From positions 127,966,224 to 128,030,223 of the forward strand of contig NC_133898.1 in the NCBI RefSeq assembly GCF_964199755.1: a DNA stretch of 64,000 bases, in the 5' to 3' direction. Positions 20,558 to 33,200 of this stretch are shown here, piece by piece; position 1 is the stretch's first letter, and each line of letters starts with the position of its first letter. The position numbers and the translations under genes were made by a program. This DNA comes from Larus michahellis. Taxonomy: Eukaryota > Chordata > Aves > Charadriiformes > Laridae. A model generated the notes under the pieces. The model had not been told where the DNA came from. It searched no databases and saw only the letters and a list, made by a program, of their open reading frames with translations.

Positions 20558-21122
20558 CTCAAAAGCTCCTTTTCCTGCTTCTCCCCCTGCCAGAGAAAAA
20601 GAAGCATCGCTTCCCTGTTCTGACACCTCTGAGAAGGCTTCCCAGGCCTTCAGCCATGGGTCTTGTGTCATCTTGCCTTGTGTAAGAACCGCTTGGTGCT
20701 GTGGTTTGCTGGACGCTTCTTGGGACACACGCACACACACATGCACTGCATCCCTGTTCATTAGTAACCAGCACCAGGCTGCTGCTCTGCCACAAAACGG
20801 AACTTCTCCTGCTTCTCTTCAAGAAGCTCTCCCAGTAAAATCCAAGACCAGCCTTCTGGCACTGGGCCCTCTTCTTCTGCTAAGCATGCAGAAGCCATCT
20901 TCCACTTTTTCATGATTGTTGTCTTGCCACCGTGTCTTGAAATCTCAATGGCGTGTGAGGGGAAAAGGCTGAGAGGCCAGGCTCCACAGCCAAAATCCCC
21001 AGCAGGTAACCCCTTGGAGTTGGGGCGACCAGATTGCTCTTCCATACACCTTGGGAGGCAGTTGCCAAGTTGGGCATGCAGCACAGAGCCCTCCTGCCCA
21101 AAAAGAGCAGCCACTTTACATA

Positions 21123-21894
21123 AAATCATAGAATCATAGGATCATAGGGTTGGAAGGGACTGCTGGAGATCATCCCGTCCAACCCCCTGCCAGAGCAGGG
21201 TCACCTTAGAGCAGGTGGCACAGGAACGCGTCCAGGTGGGGTTGGAATGTCTCCAGAGACGGAGACTCCACCACCTCTCTGGGCAGGCTGTGCCAGTGCT
21301 CCGCCACCCTCACAGGAAAGAAGTTCCACCTCATGTTGAGATGGAACTTCTTATGGTCAAGTCTGTGCCCGTTACCCCTTGTCCTGTCCCTGGGCACCAC
21401 TGAAAAGAGCCTGGCCCCATCCTCCTGACACCCACCCTTTCAGTATTTATAAGTGTTGATAAGGTCCCGCCTCGGCCGTCTTTTTTCCAGACTGAAGAGA
21501 CCCAAATCCTTCAGCCTTTCTTCATAGGGGAGATGTTCCAGTCCCCTCATCATCTTGGTAGCCCTTTGCTGACCCCTCTCCAGCAGTTCCCTGTCCCTCT
21601 TGAACCGGGGAGCCCAGAAGAACTGGACCAACCACTCCAGGTGTGGCCTCACCAAGGCGGAGTACAGGGGGAGGATGACTCCCTCGACCTGATGGTCACG
21701 CTCTTCTTGATGCCCCCCAGCATCCATTGGCCTTCTTGGCCACAAGGGCACCTTGCTGACCCATGGTCATCCTGTTGTCCACCAGGACTCCCAGGTCTCT
21801 TTCCACTGAGCTGCTCTCCAGCAGGTCAGCCCCCCAGCCTGTACTGGTGCGTGGGGTTATTCCTCCCCAGGTGCAGCACCCTACACTTGCCCTT
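21123..21894 (-). mobile_element. CR1 LINE 3' end, duplicate of the 12,630-13,401 copy
   Basis: The same insertion with the same 5' truncation point, carried along in the 8.5-kb duplication. It differs by scattered bases, for example in the stretch near 21,160 and the [10 protein letters not shown] segment. Confidence 0.9.
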
Positions 21895-22359
21895 TTCTCG
21901 ATTGCAAGAAGGGCATCAAACGCATTGGCTTCACAAGCGATGGCTACGTCCATCTTATATTTCTTCACCTTGCATGGCTTTAGGAGGAGACACAGATTTG
22001 TTGGATCACCTGGTTTACAGACCTTAACGAGTACCCTGGTGTTCCTCTCACTTTCTCTGAACAGACAGTAGGGAGATAGTGTCATGCTTATCACCTTTGA
22101 CATGTCAGGTGCACAGACATCTTGTTCCAGAAGAAAAGGTTCTTGCAGTGTCTAGAGGTGGGAAGATTTTCAATATTTCACATGTTCTTGCACATCACAT
22201 GCTAGCTGAGTATTCAATCTGATGAGAAGAGACAAAGAAGGACTCCTTTCTTTTGGGACCAGGCTAGTGCTGGTTGGTGTTTGCACCAACCAGTTACTTT
22301 GTACATCCCAAAGATTTTTCAGCAAGCCACCACAGCCCGTGTGCCTGCTGTGAGGTGGG

Positions 22360-22674
22360 GTGTCACAAGAGCTGTTGCATGAGGATAACGGTGAAGATTG
22401 CAACAGCCCCCAGGAGGCACCTCAGCCTCTCTCATTGCTTCAGAGAGGGATAAGGTGCAACCCCATTGTCCCCACACAGATGGGTCGCTTTCTCATTGGC
22501 CAAGGGGAGATATGGCTTGCAAGAAAAAGCACATGTCCCACCCACTGGAAACAGCGTAAAACTAGGGGGGTTTGAACAAAGGGATACTCCCTATTTCTGC
22601 GTGCAAGTGACCCCTGGTTGGGTTGTTACAGCCTGTTGCTGCCTTGGTGCGTTCTGAACCAACACCTTCATCAG
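22360..22674 (+). promoter_or_regulatory. Promoter and non-coding exon 1 of AvBD1 (copy F), degenerate TATA box
   Basis: The CCAAT-type ATTGG (22495-22499) and ATTGCAAC (22397-22404) are kept. Where the other copies have tataaaacc, this one reads gcgtaaaacta (about 22,554-22,564). Exon 1 ends at 22674 (ttcatcag) before a good gtaggt donor. The gene may be transcribed more weakly or from a less fixed start (inference). Confidence 0.6.
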
Positions 22675-23500
22675 GTAGGTGACTGCAGAGCCTCTTCCAG
22701 GCTGGCCACCCATTCAGCCTTTCTGTGCAAGCCCATCTTCCTGGAACCGTCAAAATGACAAAATGTTGGGAGTGTCTCTGAATGTAAACAAGCATCAGAG
22801 CTGCCTGGGAAAGGGAATAAAAACCTTTGTAGGAGTTTTAAGAGCCCAGAGCATGTGGAAGATGGAACCAGATTTTCCTAAGTACAAGAGAGTCTGTAAA
22901 GGTGCCTTAATGCTGCAGCAGATTCTTTGCTGTGAAGCCTGGAAATGGTCTTGAGTTGCAGATGGGCACTCCCAAGTCAAGCTGGGAGACCTCTTCTGAG
23001 CCCAGGGAAGCAGAGGGGATTGGGGAGGGTGTTTTGGGCAGCCAGCTTTGCACTGGCTGAGGTGACGGAGAGCACCGGCTGGTCTGGCATGGCATCTCCA
23101 GGTACAAGCATTTCCCTAAATTCTTGACCCTGGTTTGGCTATTGCCAGGGCACTGAGTGTTGGCACAAGCATCTCCAGATGTGTAATCCTTCTTTGTTCT
23201 GGCATTCGATTAAGAAGAGGCTGAAGGGAATGCCCTACTGGTAAACTAAGCATGAATCCTCCAGTTCATGTTTTGAGGAAACCATCATGAAGACCTGTGA
23301 AGAAGACAATGAAATAAACTCCAGATAATCCAACAGGCTGGTGCTTCCTGAAATGCTCCCAGGATACCCATGAAATTGCAATGCTAAGACTCATTATTAT
23401 CTCTTTTTGTTGGAGATTGAGCTTCTGCATTTTGGCTCACCGTTGTTGTCTCGATGTGTCTTCTCTGCAGCCCTGTGAAGACTTGGGATAGGCATCAGCC

Positions 23501-24582
23501 ATGCGGATCCTGTACCTGCTCTTCCCATTCTTCCTTCTCTTGGTCCAGGGTGCTGCAGGTGAGAGGGGAAGAGGGGAGACAGGGTGAGGTGTGAATCCCC
23601 ATCAGCAGGATCCTCCATGTCCTGGGAAGGGACCAGATTTGTCAGATATAGATAACATTTGGGAGGGACTGGCTCTGATGAATGGCCAGGCAGCCGAAAA
23701 GCCAGCACAGCACCTCCTGGACCTTACACTGGTCTTCCCTGGTGGCTTTCCCCACACCCACACACACTGCTGCAGAAAAGAAAACCTACAGTGGAGAGGT
23801 AAAGATGTTTGGTTTGGTGCTCAGTGCACATGGGAGATAGCTTGAGGGGCAGCATTAGCCTCTCTGGAACGAGGCACATTTTTAACAGTTATCCCAACCT
23901 CACTTTATTTGACCTCTTTCACTGTGCAGGGTCCTCCCTGGCTCCAGGAAATAAGAAAGAATGTCAACGACAAAAAGGCTTCTGTGGATTTCTGAACTGC
24001 CCTTTCCCCTTTATCGTCAATGGGAAATGTTCAAGGTTTTTCTTTTGCTGCAAAAAGTAAGTTTTGGAACTGGAAATGCTACTGTGATGGCAGAAAGTGT
24101 TGCTGTTGTGTTTAAGTGCCGATGTTTGGCTAATTACTCAGTACTATACACACTCCAAGGCAGAGGACAGGGGAGGAAAGGAAAGGTCCTTGGAGCTGCC
24201 TTGAATGGGGCTGGCGGAGCCCACAATCAGACAGCACCCGCCAACGCTCCTTCAGTGCCGCGACACTCATTCAGGCTTTGCAGAGGGCTCTCCCAAGCCA
24301 GCCAAGAGCAAAGCACGCACTGTCCTTGGACAGTATCGAGCACACGATCCTGCTTTTGCTGCATCTGGATAGGCTTGGAGTCAGGGCTGCCAGCACTAAG
24401 ACAACACAGGTCCAAAGTGTGTGCAATAAGGACGGAACCTCACCTCCGTGGAGCCTGATGCTCTTGCACCATAGACCTGTCTTGTCCTTGCAGGGGAGGT
24501 GTGAAAGGGTGGGAGGAAGGGAAAAGTAAGTTACAACAGGTGATGTGCTCGTCTCCTTTCTTCATACAGAATCTGGGGTTGA
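23501..24582 (+). CDS. AvBD1: Avian beta-defensin 1 (copy F)
   Basis: A 65-residue precursor and the clearest AvBD1 in the window. Exon 2 is 23471-23558 (ATG 23501, MRILYLLFPFFLLLVQGAA). Exon 3 is 23930-24056, acceptor cactgtgcag, donor gtaagt. It gives GSSLAPGNKKE and then CQRQKGFC, GFLNC, PFPFIVNGKC, SRFFF and CCK. Exon 4 starts at 24570 and adds K-IWG, stop at 24580-24582; AATAAA at 24796-24801. GFC.FL.C, GKCSRF and CCK.IW match chicken gallinacin-1 as I remember it. Intron 3 switches at about 24,232 from unique sequence to sequence nearly identical to copies B, C and E, continuing to about 25,190, so the 3' third was acquired from or homogenised with its neighbours. Confidence 0.92.
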
Positions 24583-25189
24583 GACCTTGAACTCTGCAAG
24601 CTGGACGTCCCCCTTGCTTCTGGCTCCTGGACCCATCTCCTGATGTCCTCTCCCCTCCCTGCCTCTGCCGTCCCCAGGTGCTGTGGCAGCAGGAGTGGAA
24701 GCGCTGCTCCTGCTTGATGCCCGGGTGCTCGTGGGCCAGAGCCATCCCGTCACAGACCTGGTGCTGTTGGGGCAGAGGCTGCTTTTCCCGGCTTGAATAA
24801 AGATGAGCAGTTTGGCATTGCAGCGTGTGGGACGTGTGGCTCTTCTGTTGTGGTGGAGGGTGTTTTGTGCCTGCTGGCTCTGGTGGTGGTGGTGGGTTGG
24901 TGTCAGGAGAAGCACCGGGACATGCTGGGGGTCACAAGCATGGCTGTCCCTGGGGTGCTCTTAACTGGCAGTGGCGTGTTGACACTGATCCTGCCGGTCC
25001 CTGCTGGGCCAAGGGCTTTGCTGTGGGTGTGATGGAGGTGCTCTACGGATGGTCCCTCCTGGGAAGTGGGAGGCCTGTCCTGCTCCTGCCGGTCACAGCT
25101 GTCCCTTGCCCCTGACAGCCATGGGAATCCCTCCCAGGATTCGTGTGCAGGGCTGTGCTGGGTGGTGTGTCCCTTGATTGGGCATGGGC

Positions 25190-26690
25190 AAGGCTGCCCA
25201 CCCAACCCATCCCAGAGTCCCCAGAGGTTCCACCACATCTCCACCTCCCTCATCTGCAATGGGGCTGTGAGTTGCAGAGCAGTCCCCACTCAGGTCCCTC
25301 CACTGCTGGCACAGCACCAACCCCTCCACCTGCCCCACAGCCTCTGTCCCTGACACAGCTCTCTTGGGGGGGCCTGGTCCCACAGAGGGACTCCAGGGAG
25401 ACCTTTACCGGCCTTGGAGGGAAGTAGGTCTCCCAGACTGGCTGTCCAGCTCCTCCTCAAGGTGCCCTCTCCAATGGTTCCCATGGACCACAACTAGGAA
25501 AAGTCCAGAAGTGTAGCCTAGCAGGGAGAAAGCAGGGTATCTCCTCCTCTTTGCTTTCTCCTCTATGCCTTCTCCTCTCTGCCAAACTGGGATTGCAACG
25601 CTGTTATCCGTCAACAATCATTGACCTCAACCCTTCTGCAAGTGCAGACCTCTGCCCTGTATAGTTAAATACACGTGTGTTCCATGCACATATGACTATG
25701 TCAGCGACTAGTGACCCTGGCTGTTCTACCGAATTCTTTCTATTCCAAGGAGGCAGATCACCCTCAGCACTCCAACCCTGACTTCCCTACCTTCTGCTTC
25801 CCTGCTGAGTGTGCAGCCCCTCTCAGAGCCACAGGGCTGACACCCGCATTTGCTCCCAGGGCATCTCTGCCCCAGTCCCGAAGCTGAAGGTCCCTGCTGG
25901 ATTCAGAGCAGCTCAGTCTCCTGTGACAAAAATTCCTGTGTGAGGGTTGCAGGAGTGAATGAGGATCTGTACGGCCCCAAGAACTGTGTCTACGTCAGCT
26001 AGAGTCTTTCCTCCTGCCCATCAGCATCTCCCACCCTGCTCTCCAGGCCCTGTATCTTGCACAGCGGGTTCCCACTGATTTACCAGCATCATTTCCTTCA
26101 TGTTCGTTCATGCATCATTGAACCGAACATTTAACAGTCACCACGAACACCCTTTATCTCTATCAGCATGAAGCTGTTCCACTGTGCCATGGACCGCTTT
26201 GCCCAGAACATCTTGAACAAGACTGATGGTATTGTGGAAAGTCACCCCATGAGTTTAATATAGTAGAGGTAGAGGAAAAGCAGCAAGAAAAGGAGAAAGG
26301 TCAATGGATAAATGATATTTTCTGTTACCCAGGATATGATAAGACTTACATGGAAGCAGTGAACTGGAGATGTTGATACATGACCCGAAAGATCCCTTCC
26401 AACCTAGGCAATTCTGTGATTCTATGATTCTATGTGTGCATTTGAACATCAGCTCATAAATGCATGCAGCAATCAATGTTATTTCCAAAACATCTGATAA
26501 AACTGCAAATAAAAGCAGATATAAAGCCACTCTTATAATTTCAAAAGGTAAGAAGGTTTATAATACCCCTCATGTTTTTTGTCAAATTGGAGGAGAAAAG
26601 GAGGGAAACCTGTTTTTTTCAGACTGGTTGCTGCTGTCTACAGCAGGCAACGTCCAGGCAGTTCCTGCCAAGCCACTGCAGCTCATGTGC
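25190..26690. other. Spacer between AvBD1 and copy H
   Basis: No gene. It includes diverged versions of the spacer sequence seen elsewhere in the array; for example, 26,165-26,230 resembles 8,720-8,790. A short CR1 3' tail on the plus strand lies at 26,385-26,434 (cccttccaacctaggcaatt then repeated ATTCTATG). Confidence 0.65.
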
Positions 26691-26691
26691 C

Positions 26692-27003
26692 ATGGGGTGT
26701 CACAAGAGGTGTTGCATGAAGATAACGGTGAAGATTGCAACGGCCCCCAGCAAGCACCTCGGCCTCTCCCATTGCCACAGGGAGGGGTGAGGTGTAACAT
26801 CACCATCCCCATGTAGATAGGTCACTTTCGGATTGGCCAAGGAGAGATGTGGCCATAGGAATAAGGACGTCTTACCCATCAGCAGTGGTATAAAACCAGG
26901 GTGTTTCTGGCAATGCGGTATTCCTTGACCCCAAAGGCATCTGGAAGCAAGTGATTCCTGGTGCGTTTGTTGTTGCCTGAAGACCAAGACCTTTCCTCGT
27001 CAG
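26692..27003 (+). promoter_or_regulatory. Promoter and exon 1 of copy H with a GC splice donor
   Basis: TATAAAA at 26889-26895, ATTGGCCAA from 26832 and ATTGCAAC at 26734-26741, in the same order as in the other copies. Exon 1 aligns with the others and ends at 27003, where the junction reads cag|gcaagt. The donor dinucleotide at 27004-27005 is therefore GC, in the strong context typical of GC-AG introns. Confidence 0.65.
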
Positions 27004-28091
27004 GCAAGTAACTATGGGGTCTCTTTCAGGTTGGCCACCCATTCAGTCCCTCTTTTCAATTCCATCATAGTGGAACCATCTAAATGACAACCTGTTGGGT
27101 ATATCTGTTCACAAAATGATGTCATCTGAGCTTTCTAGGAACAAAAAAGTAAATTGAAAAGATGAATTCCTTCCTATTAGAGCTTGAGATCTGCTGAAGC
27201 TGGATCCAGGGCTTCCCCAGTGCAGGAGAGCCTGGAAAGTTTCTGTGGTGTTTGAAGAACACCAGGATCTTGTATTCTGGGGAAATGGGAATTCTATAAC
27301 TTAAAGGGAGGAGCCCCATTACATGCAGCAGTACAGATACTTTCCGTTCCTTCAGCCTTCAGTTCACTTGAAAGGTTGCGTTTTCCTGACTTCTTTGGCC
27401 ACTGAGACACTTGTCTGCCTTCTTTCCTCCCCTGGGGAGCTGCTGCACAGAATCATTTTGTGTCCGTAGCTTTACCATTGCCTTTGCATTCAGCATTGTC
27501 ACAAACATCTCCAAAACATGCAAACCTTGTCTACTTTGGCCTTTGGTAAGGAGATGAAGAAGCGAGAGAGCACAGACACTAGGCATAACCCTTATCTGAT
27601 GAGCACACATGAAAGCACACCTAGCCTATCCCTTTGATTCCATCTCCCTAGAAACATATTTAGGTCTGTTTCAGAGACAAGTGTGCCATGGGTAAGGCCC
27701 AAGGTACTTCCAAAGGTAAGTTTTCTGACTGCATTCTCTAAAGTAGCACCAGCTGCTTTTTTACTTAAAACAGCATGAACCACCAGACATAAGATCTACA
27801 GTCTGTGCTTGGGAGAAAGCATAAGGAAGATAAAATGAAATATGTGTTTAGGTACTGCCTTCCCTGAAATTTCCTGAACTGTTGGCAGGCTGTTCATGAA
27901 ATTGCACAATAGCCATTGTTCTTGTGAATTGGCTACAGAAAACAACAACATCTTCTTTTTTCAGGATAACACATCTGCAGTTTGATATAACACAGTGACC
28001 AGGCTTCTACACCATCTGGGGTTCCCCATGTCCTTGTTGCCTTGGTGTCTCCCTTCTGTATCCCTGTGAAGACCTGGGCCAGGTGTCAGCC

Positions 28092-29571
28092 ATGAAGATC
28101 CTGTACCTGCTCTTCCCCTTCTTCCTCCTGTTGGTCCAGGGTGCTGCAGGTGAGAAGGAAAGAGGGGAGATGAGTCAGGTGTGCGCTCCCATTAATGAGG
28201 TCTTCCATGTCCCAGGAAGTGACCATATTTTTTACAGATGCTTAAAGGAAAGAATGGTTTTGTAGCTTTGCTCCAGCATGGAAGGTCATGCAATAAGATA
28301 TTCCAAAGGAGGCTCTCACAATGCCCCTTCCTCTGAGGGTAGAGAAGCTGGTGTAAAGCAAGCCATCCAGGAATAAGAGCTTGGCTTCTTCTGTGGGTTT
28401 GTGAGGGACTGAGCTCTGGGCTCCACCCTGGGCATTTAGGTGCTGCTCTGGCGCGTGTCTCTGGATGAACTCCCATTGCAGTCGCTGCAGTCTCAGCCTA
28501 TGCAGCCTATTCTGCTCACCCAAAAAATGGATGGGCAAGTCTGTTGTCTAATCACAGATATCTGGTACCTTTTGAGGATCCTTAGATGTGTGTGATTCTG
28601 AGATGTCAAAGCCCTTTACTCCAGGCTGGAGGAGCTAGCCAAGGCTTTATGGAAGAGCTGCTCCTTCTGCAGGGACAGAGGGAGGATGGAAGTTATCCCT
28701 TTGTACCACAAACAGCCAGGGATACGTGTGCCTCCGGGCTTTAGCTGATAGTCCTTCTAGGTAGTTAACTTGATATTGAAGGTCCAATTGTGGTCATTTT
28801 AATACTTGGCCCACAAAGTGGGTTGAATTCCTAGTGGAGTGCCAGTCCCTCTGGAATTACAGAATATTCTCCCAAATCTCTTCCTTTCAACTGTTTCTCT
28901 GTACAGGTGCATCTCTGGCTCCAGGAAATGAAGGTCAATGTAAGCAAGAAGGGGGATTCTGTAATTTTTTGACATGCTATCACCCTCATCACATCTTTGG
29001 AAGGTGTTCAACATTTATGGTTTGCTGCAAAAGGTAAGTTATAAAGTCAAACATTGGGGAATTGACCCTGTGCTTTCTTGGACAAAATAGATCTACTGTT
29101 CTTTTTACATCCACACTGCTGGATAACACCCTCCTGAATTCATGTGGAGACGCAGAGGCCAGGGAAGGAGGGTTAAAGTCCCTTGGTAAAGATGCTTGAA
29201 CCTGGTCTGCGTGGGGCTGAGGAAGCCCAGAATCAGCCAGCATCTTCCCATGAGACCAGACTGGGGCCTCTCATGAAGACTTTCCCATGCTGTTGGAAAG
29301 TGAAGTTTGATCTTTGCGTAGTGTGGGGCACAGGACTTTCTCCTTAAGGTTTCTGAAGAGCCTTGGGTTCAAGGCTGCAACTACTAAGGAATGCACAGGT
29401 CCAAGTCGTCTGCAATAAGGTATGGAGGTTTTCTGAGGAGGGGTTGTCCAGTAATTCCCTACGGGTCCTTACAATAGCAGTGGCAGAGAGACTGCAGGAT
29501 GACAAAGAAGGAACATAAGAAATAAATATCAGTGACCACATATTGTGCTTTCTTTATGCAGGAAATGGTGA
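28092..29571 (+). CDS. AvBD1/AvBD3-like beta-defensin, copy H
   Basis: A 64-residue precursor. ATG 28092, signal MKILYLLFPFFLLLVQGAA, exon 2 end 28149. Exon 3 is 28907-29033 (acceptor ctgtacag, donor gtaagt): GASLAPGNEGQ, then CKQEGGFC, NFLTC, YHPHHIFGRC, STFMV and CCK. Exon 4 starts at 29562 and adds R-KW with the stop at 29569-29571; AATAAA at 29780-29785. The propiece SLAPGN is shared with AvBD1 (F), and the core sits between AvBD1 and AvBD3. It is more diverged than B, C and E and is not part of the recent duplications. The acceptor used before exon 2 in the other copies is changed here (AT at 28060-28061). An AG 10 bp further on (28070-28071) could replace it without touching the coding frame. 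Confidence 0.85.
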
Positions 29572-29804
29572 TGAATCCCTGGACTTTCTGAGCAGGACAT
29601 CCCCCTCGCTTCTGGCTCCTTGAACTGACTGTTGATGTCCTTTCCCATCCCTGCTTCTGCCATCCCCAGGTGATGTGACAGCAGGACTGGAGGCGTTGCT
29701 CCTGCTGGGTGCTCATGGGCTGGCGATGTCCTGTCGCGGTACTGGTGGTGTTTGGGAAGACGCTGCTTTTCCCAGCTTCAATAAAGACATGTAGTTTCAC
29801 AAAA

Positions 29805-30245
29805 TCACAGACTGGGGGGCTGGAGGGGACCTCTGGAGGTCATCTGGTTCTAACCCCCTTCTCAAGCTGGCCACCCAGCGCTGGTTGATGAGAACTGTGT
29901 CCAGCTGTCTTTTAAATACCTCCAAGGATGTGTAACCTGCTCTAGGTGACCCTGCTCTGGCAAGGGGGTTGGACTAGATGACCTCCAGAGGTCCCTTCCA
30001 ACACTATGATTCTATGATTCTATGACTTTATGATGGAGACTCTTGTCACATGGCATCTGGTCCTGGCACTGGCACCACTGAACGGAGCCTGGCTCTGTCC
30101 TTTTTACACTCTCCCTTCAGGTATTTGTATATATTGATAATATCCCTGTGGAGCTTTCTCTTCTCCAGGCTGAACAGTCCCAACTCTCTCAGCCTTTCCT
30201 CATAGGAGAGATGCTCCCGTTCCTTCATCATCCTGGGCACCCTTT
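29805..30245 (-). mobile_element. CR1 LINE fragments, including the 3' part of an older interrupted CR1
   Basis: A mosaic. A minus-strand CR1 end begins near 29,805, a plus-strand CR1 tail ends in repeated ATTCTATG near 30,024, and from about 30,040 to 30,245 there is minus-strand ORF2 C-terminal sequence ([20 protein letters not shown]). The last piece continues on the far side of the young CR1 at 33,564. Confidence 0.75.
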
Positions 30246-33200
30246 CATAGAATCATAGAATCATAGAATCATAGGGTTGGAAGGGACCTCTGGAGATCAT
30301 CTAGTCCAACCCCCCTGCCAGAGCAGGGTCACCTAGAGCAGGTTACACAGGAACATGTCCAGGCGGGTTTTGAATGTCTCCAGAGTTGGAGACTCCACCA
30401 CCTCTCTGGGCAGCCTGTTCCAGTGCTCTGTCACCCTCAGGGTAAAGAAGTTCCTCCTCATGTTTAGGTGGAACTTCCTATGTTCAAGTTTGTGCCCATT
30501 GCCTCTTGTCCTGTCCCCGGGCACCACTGAAAAGAGCCTGGCCCCATCCTCCTGACACCCACCCTTTAAGTATTTATAAGCATTGATAAGGTCACCCCTC
30601 AGCCGTCTTTTTTCCAGACTGAAAAGACCCAAATCCCTCAGCCTTTCCTCATAAGAGAGGTGTTCCAGTCCCCCAATCATCTTTGTAGCCCTCTGCTGCA
30701 CCCTTTCCAGCAGTTCCCTGTCCCTCTTGAACCGGGGAGCCCAGAACTGGACACAGTACTCCAGGTGCGGCCTCACCAAGGCAGAGTAGAGGGGGAGGAT
30801 GACCTCCCTCGACCTGCTGGCCACGCTCTTCTTGATGCATCCCAGGATGCCATTGGCCTTCTTGGCCACAAGGGCACATTGCTGACTCATGGTCATCCTG
30901 TTGTCCACCAGGACTCCCAGGTCTCTTTCCACAGAGCTGCTCTCCAGCAGGTCAGCACCCAACCTGTACTGGTGCATGGGGTTGTTCCTTCCCAGGTGCA
31001 GCACCCTACACTTGCCCTTGTTGAACTTCATAAGGTTTCTCTCTGCCCAGATCTCCAACCTGTCCAGGTCTCTCTGTATGGCGGCACAGCCTTCCGGTGT
31101 GTCAGCCACCCCACCCAGCTTGGTGTCATCAGCAAACTTGCTGAGGGCGCACTCTATCCCCTCATCCAGGTCATTGATGAATATGTTGAAGAGGACTGGA
31201 CCCAGTACTGACCCCTGGGGAACACCACTCGTCACTGGTCTCCAATTAGACACTGTGCCCCTAATCACAACCCTCTGAGCTCTATCTTTCAACCAGTTTT
31301 CTATCCACCCCACTGTCCATTCATCTAACCCACACTTCCTAAGCTTCCCTATGAGGATGCTGTGGGAGACCGTGTCAAACGCCTTGCTTAAGTCAAGGTA
31401 GACCACATCTACCGCCCTCCCCTCATCTATCCATCTAGTCATGCCATCGTAGAAGGCTATCAGATTAGTCAGACATGATTTCCCCTTGGTGAATCCATGC
31501 TGAGTACTTCTGATAGCTTTCCTTTCCTCCACATGCCTTGAGATGACACCCAGAACGAGCTGTTCCATCATCTTTCCAGGGATGGAGGTGAGGCTGACCG
31601 GCCTGTAGTTCCCCGGCTCCTCCTTCTTGCCTTTCTTGAAGACTGGAGTGACATTGGCTTTCCTCCAGTCCCCAGGCACCTCGCCTGTTCTCCAGGACTT
31701 TTCAAAGATGATGGAGAGCGGCCCAGCAATGACTTCTGCCAGCTCCCTCAGCACTCTCGGGTGCATCCCATCAGGGCCCATGGACTTGTGAATATCTAGA
31801 TGATCTAATTGGTCCCTCACTCGCTCCTCCTCAACCCAAGGGAAGTCGTCTTCTTTCCCTGTTACTTTATTCAATGCCTGGGACTCCTGAGGGGTGGGCC
31901 GAGCAGAAAAGACCGAAGCAAAGAAGGCATTCAGTAACTCTGCCTTCTCCACATCCTCCGTCACCATGACTCCTGCCTCATTCAGCAGTGGGCCTACAAC
32001 TTCTCTGGTCTTCCTTTTGCTTCCAATATACTTGTAGAAGCTCTTTTTGTTGTGCTTGATGTCCCTAGCCAGGTCTAATTCCAAGGCGGCCTTGGCTTTC
32101 CTTGTTTCATCCCTGCACGCTCTGGTGGCATTCTTGTAATCCTCCCAAGGGGTCAGTCCCTTCTTCCACTTATTATAAACTTCCTTCTTCCACTTGAGCT
32201 TTTTCTGAAGCTCCCTGCTCAACCATGCAGGTCTCCTGCGTCCCTTGGCCGATTTCTTTCTCTTAGGGATGCACCGATCCTGAGCTTGGAGGAAGTGGTC
32301 TTTGAATATCAACCAGCTTTCTTGAGCCCCTTTGCCTTCCAGAGCCCTAGCCCACGGGATCTCTCCAAGCAGTTTCTTGAAGAGGTCGAAGTTAGCCCTC
32401 CTGAAATCCAAGGTTGTAATTTTACTTCTTGTTGTTGTTTTGTGGATAGTACCCATGATCCTGAACTCAATCATTTCATGATCACTACAACCTAGGGTGC
32501 CCCCAACCTTAATGTCCTCCACCAATCCCTCTGTGTTTGTCAGTACCAGGTCTAGAAGTGCTCCTCTCCTTGTTGGCTCCTGTACCACCTGTGTCAAAAA
32601 GTTGTCATCAATGCACTGGAGGAGCCTCCTGGACTGTGCATGCCTGGCTGTGTGGTCTTCCCAGCAGATATCGGGGTGATTGAAGTCCCCCATGAGAACC
32701 AGGGCCTGCGCTTGCGAGGCTACCTTCAGTTGTCTGTAGAAAGCCTCATCAGTCTCCCCATCCTGATCAGGTGGCCTGTAATAAACACCCACAACAGTGT
32801 CCCTCATATTTGCCTGTCCCTTAATCCTCACCCATAAGCTCTCAACCCGCTCTTCATCCGCCCCTAGTGAGAGCTCGATGCATTCCAAATGCTCTCTCAC
32901 ATAGAGTGCAATTCCACCACCACGCCTTGCTGGTCTGTCTTTCCTGAAAAGGACATAGCCATCCATGACAGCATTCCAGTCATGCGAGTTGTCCCACCAC
33001 GTCTCAGTAATTGCAATGAGATCATGGCCCCGCAACCGCACACAGACCTCCAGCTCTTCCTGCTTATTCCCCATGCTGCGTGCATTGGTGTATAAGCATT
33101 TCAGAGAGGGAGTTGTGTGTGTAGTTTTGACCCTTGAGATGTGGTGTGCCTTCTGGCTTTCAGAAATACTGGCACACTGGCCCACGAGCGCTGAGCAACT

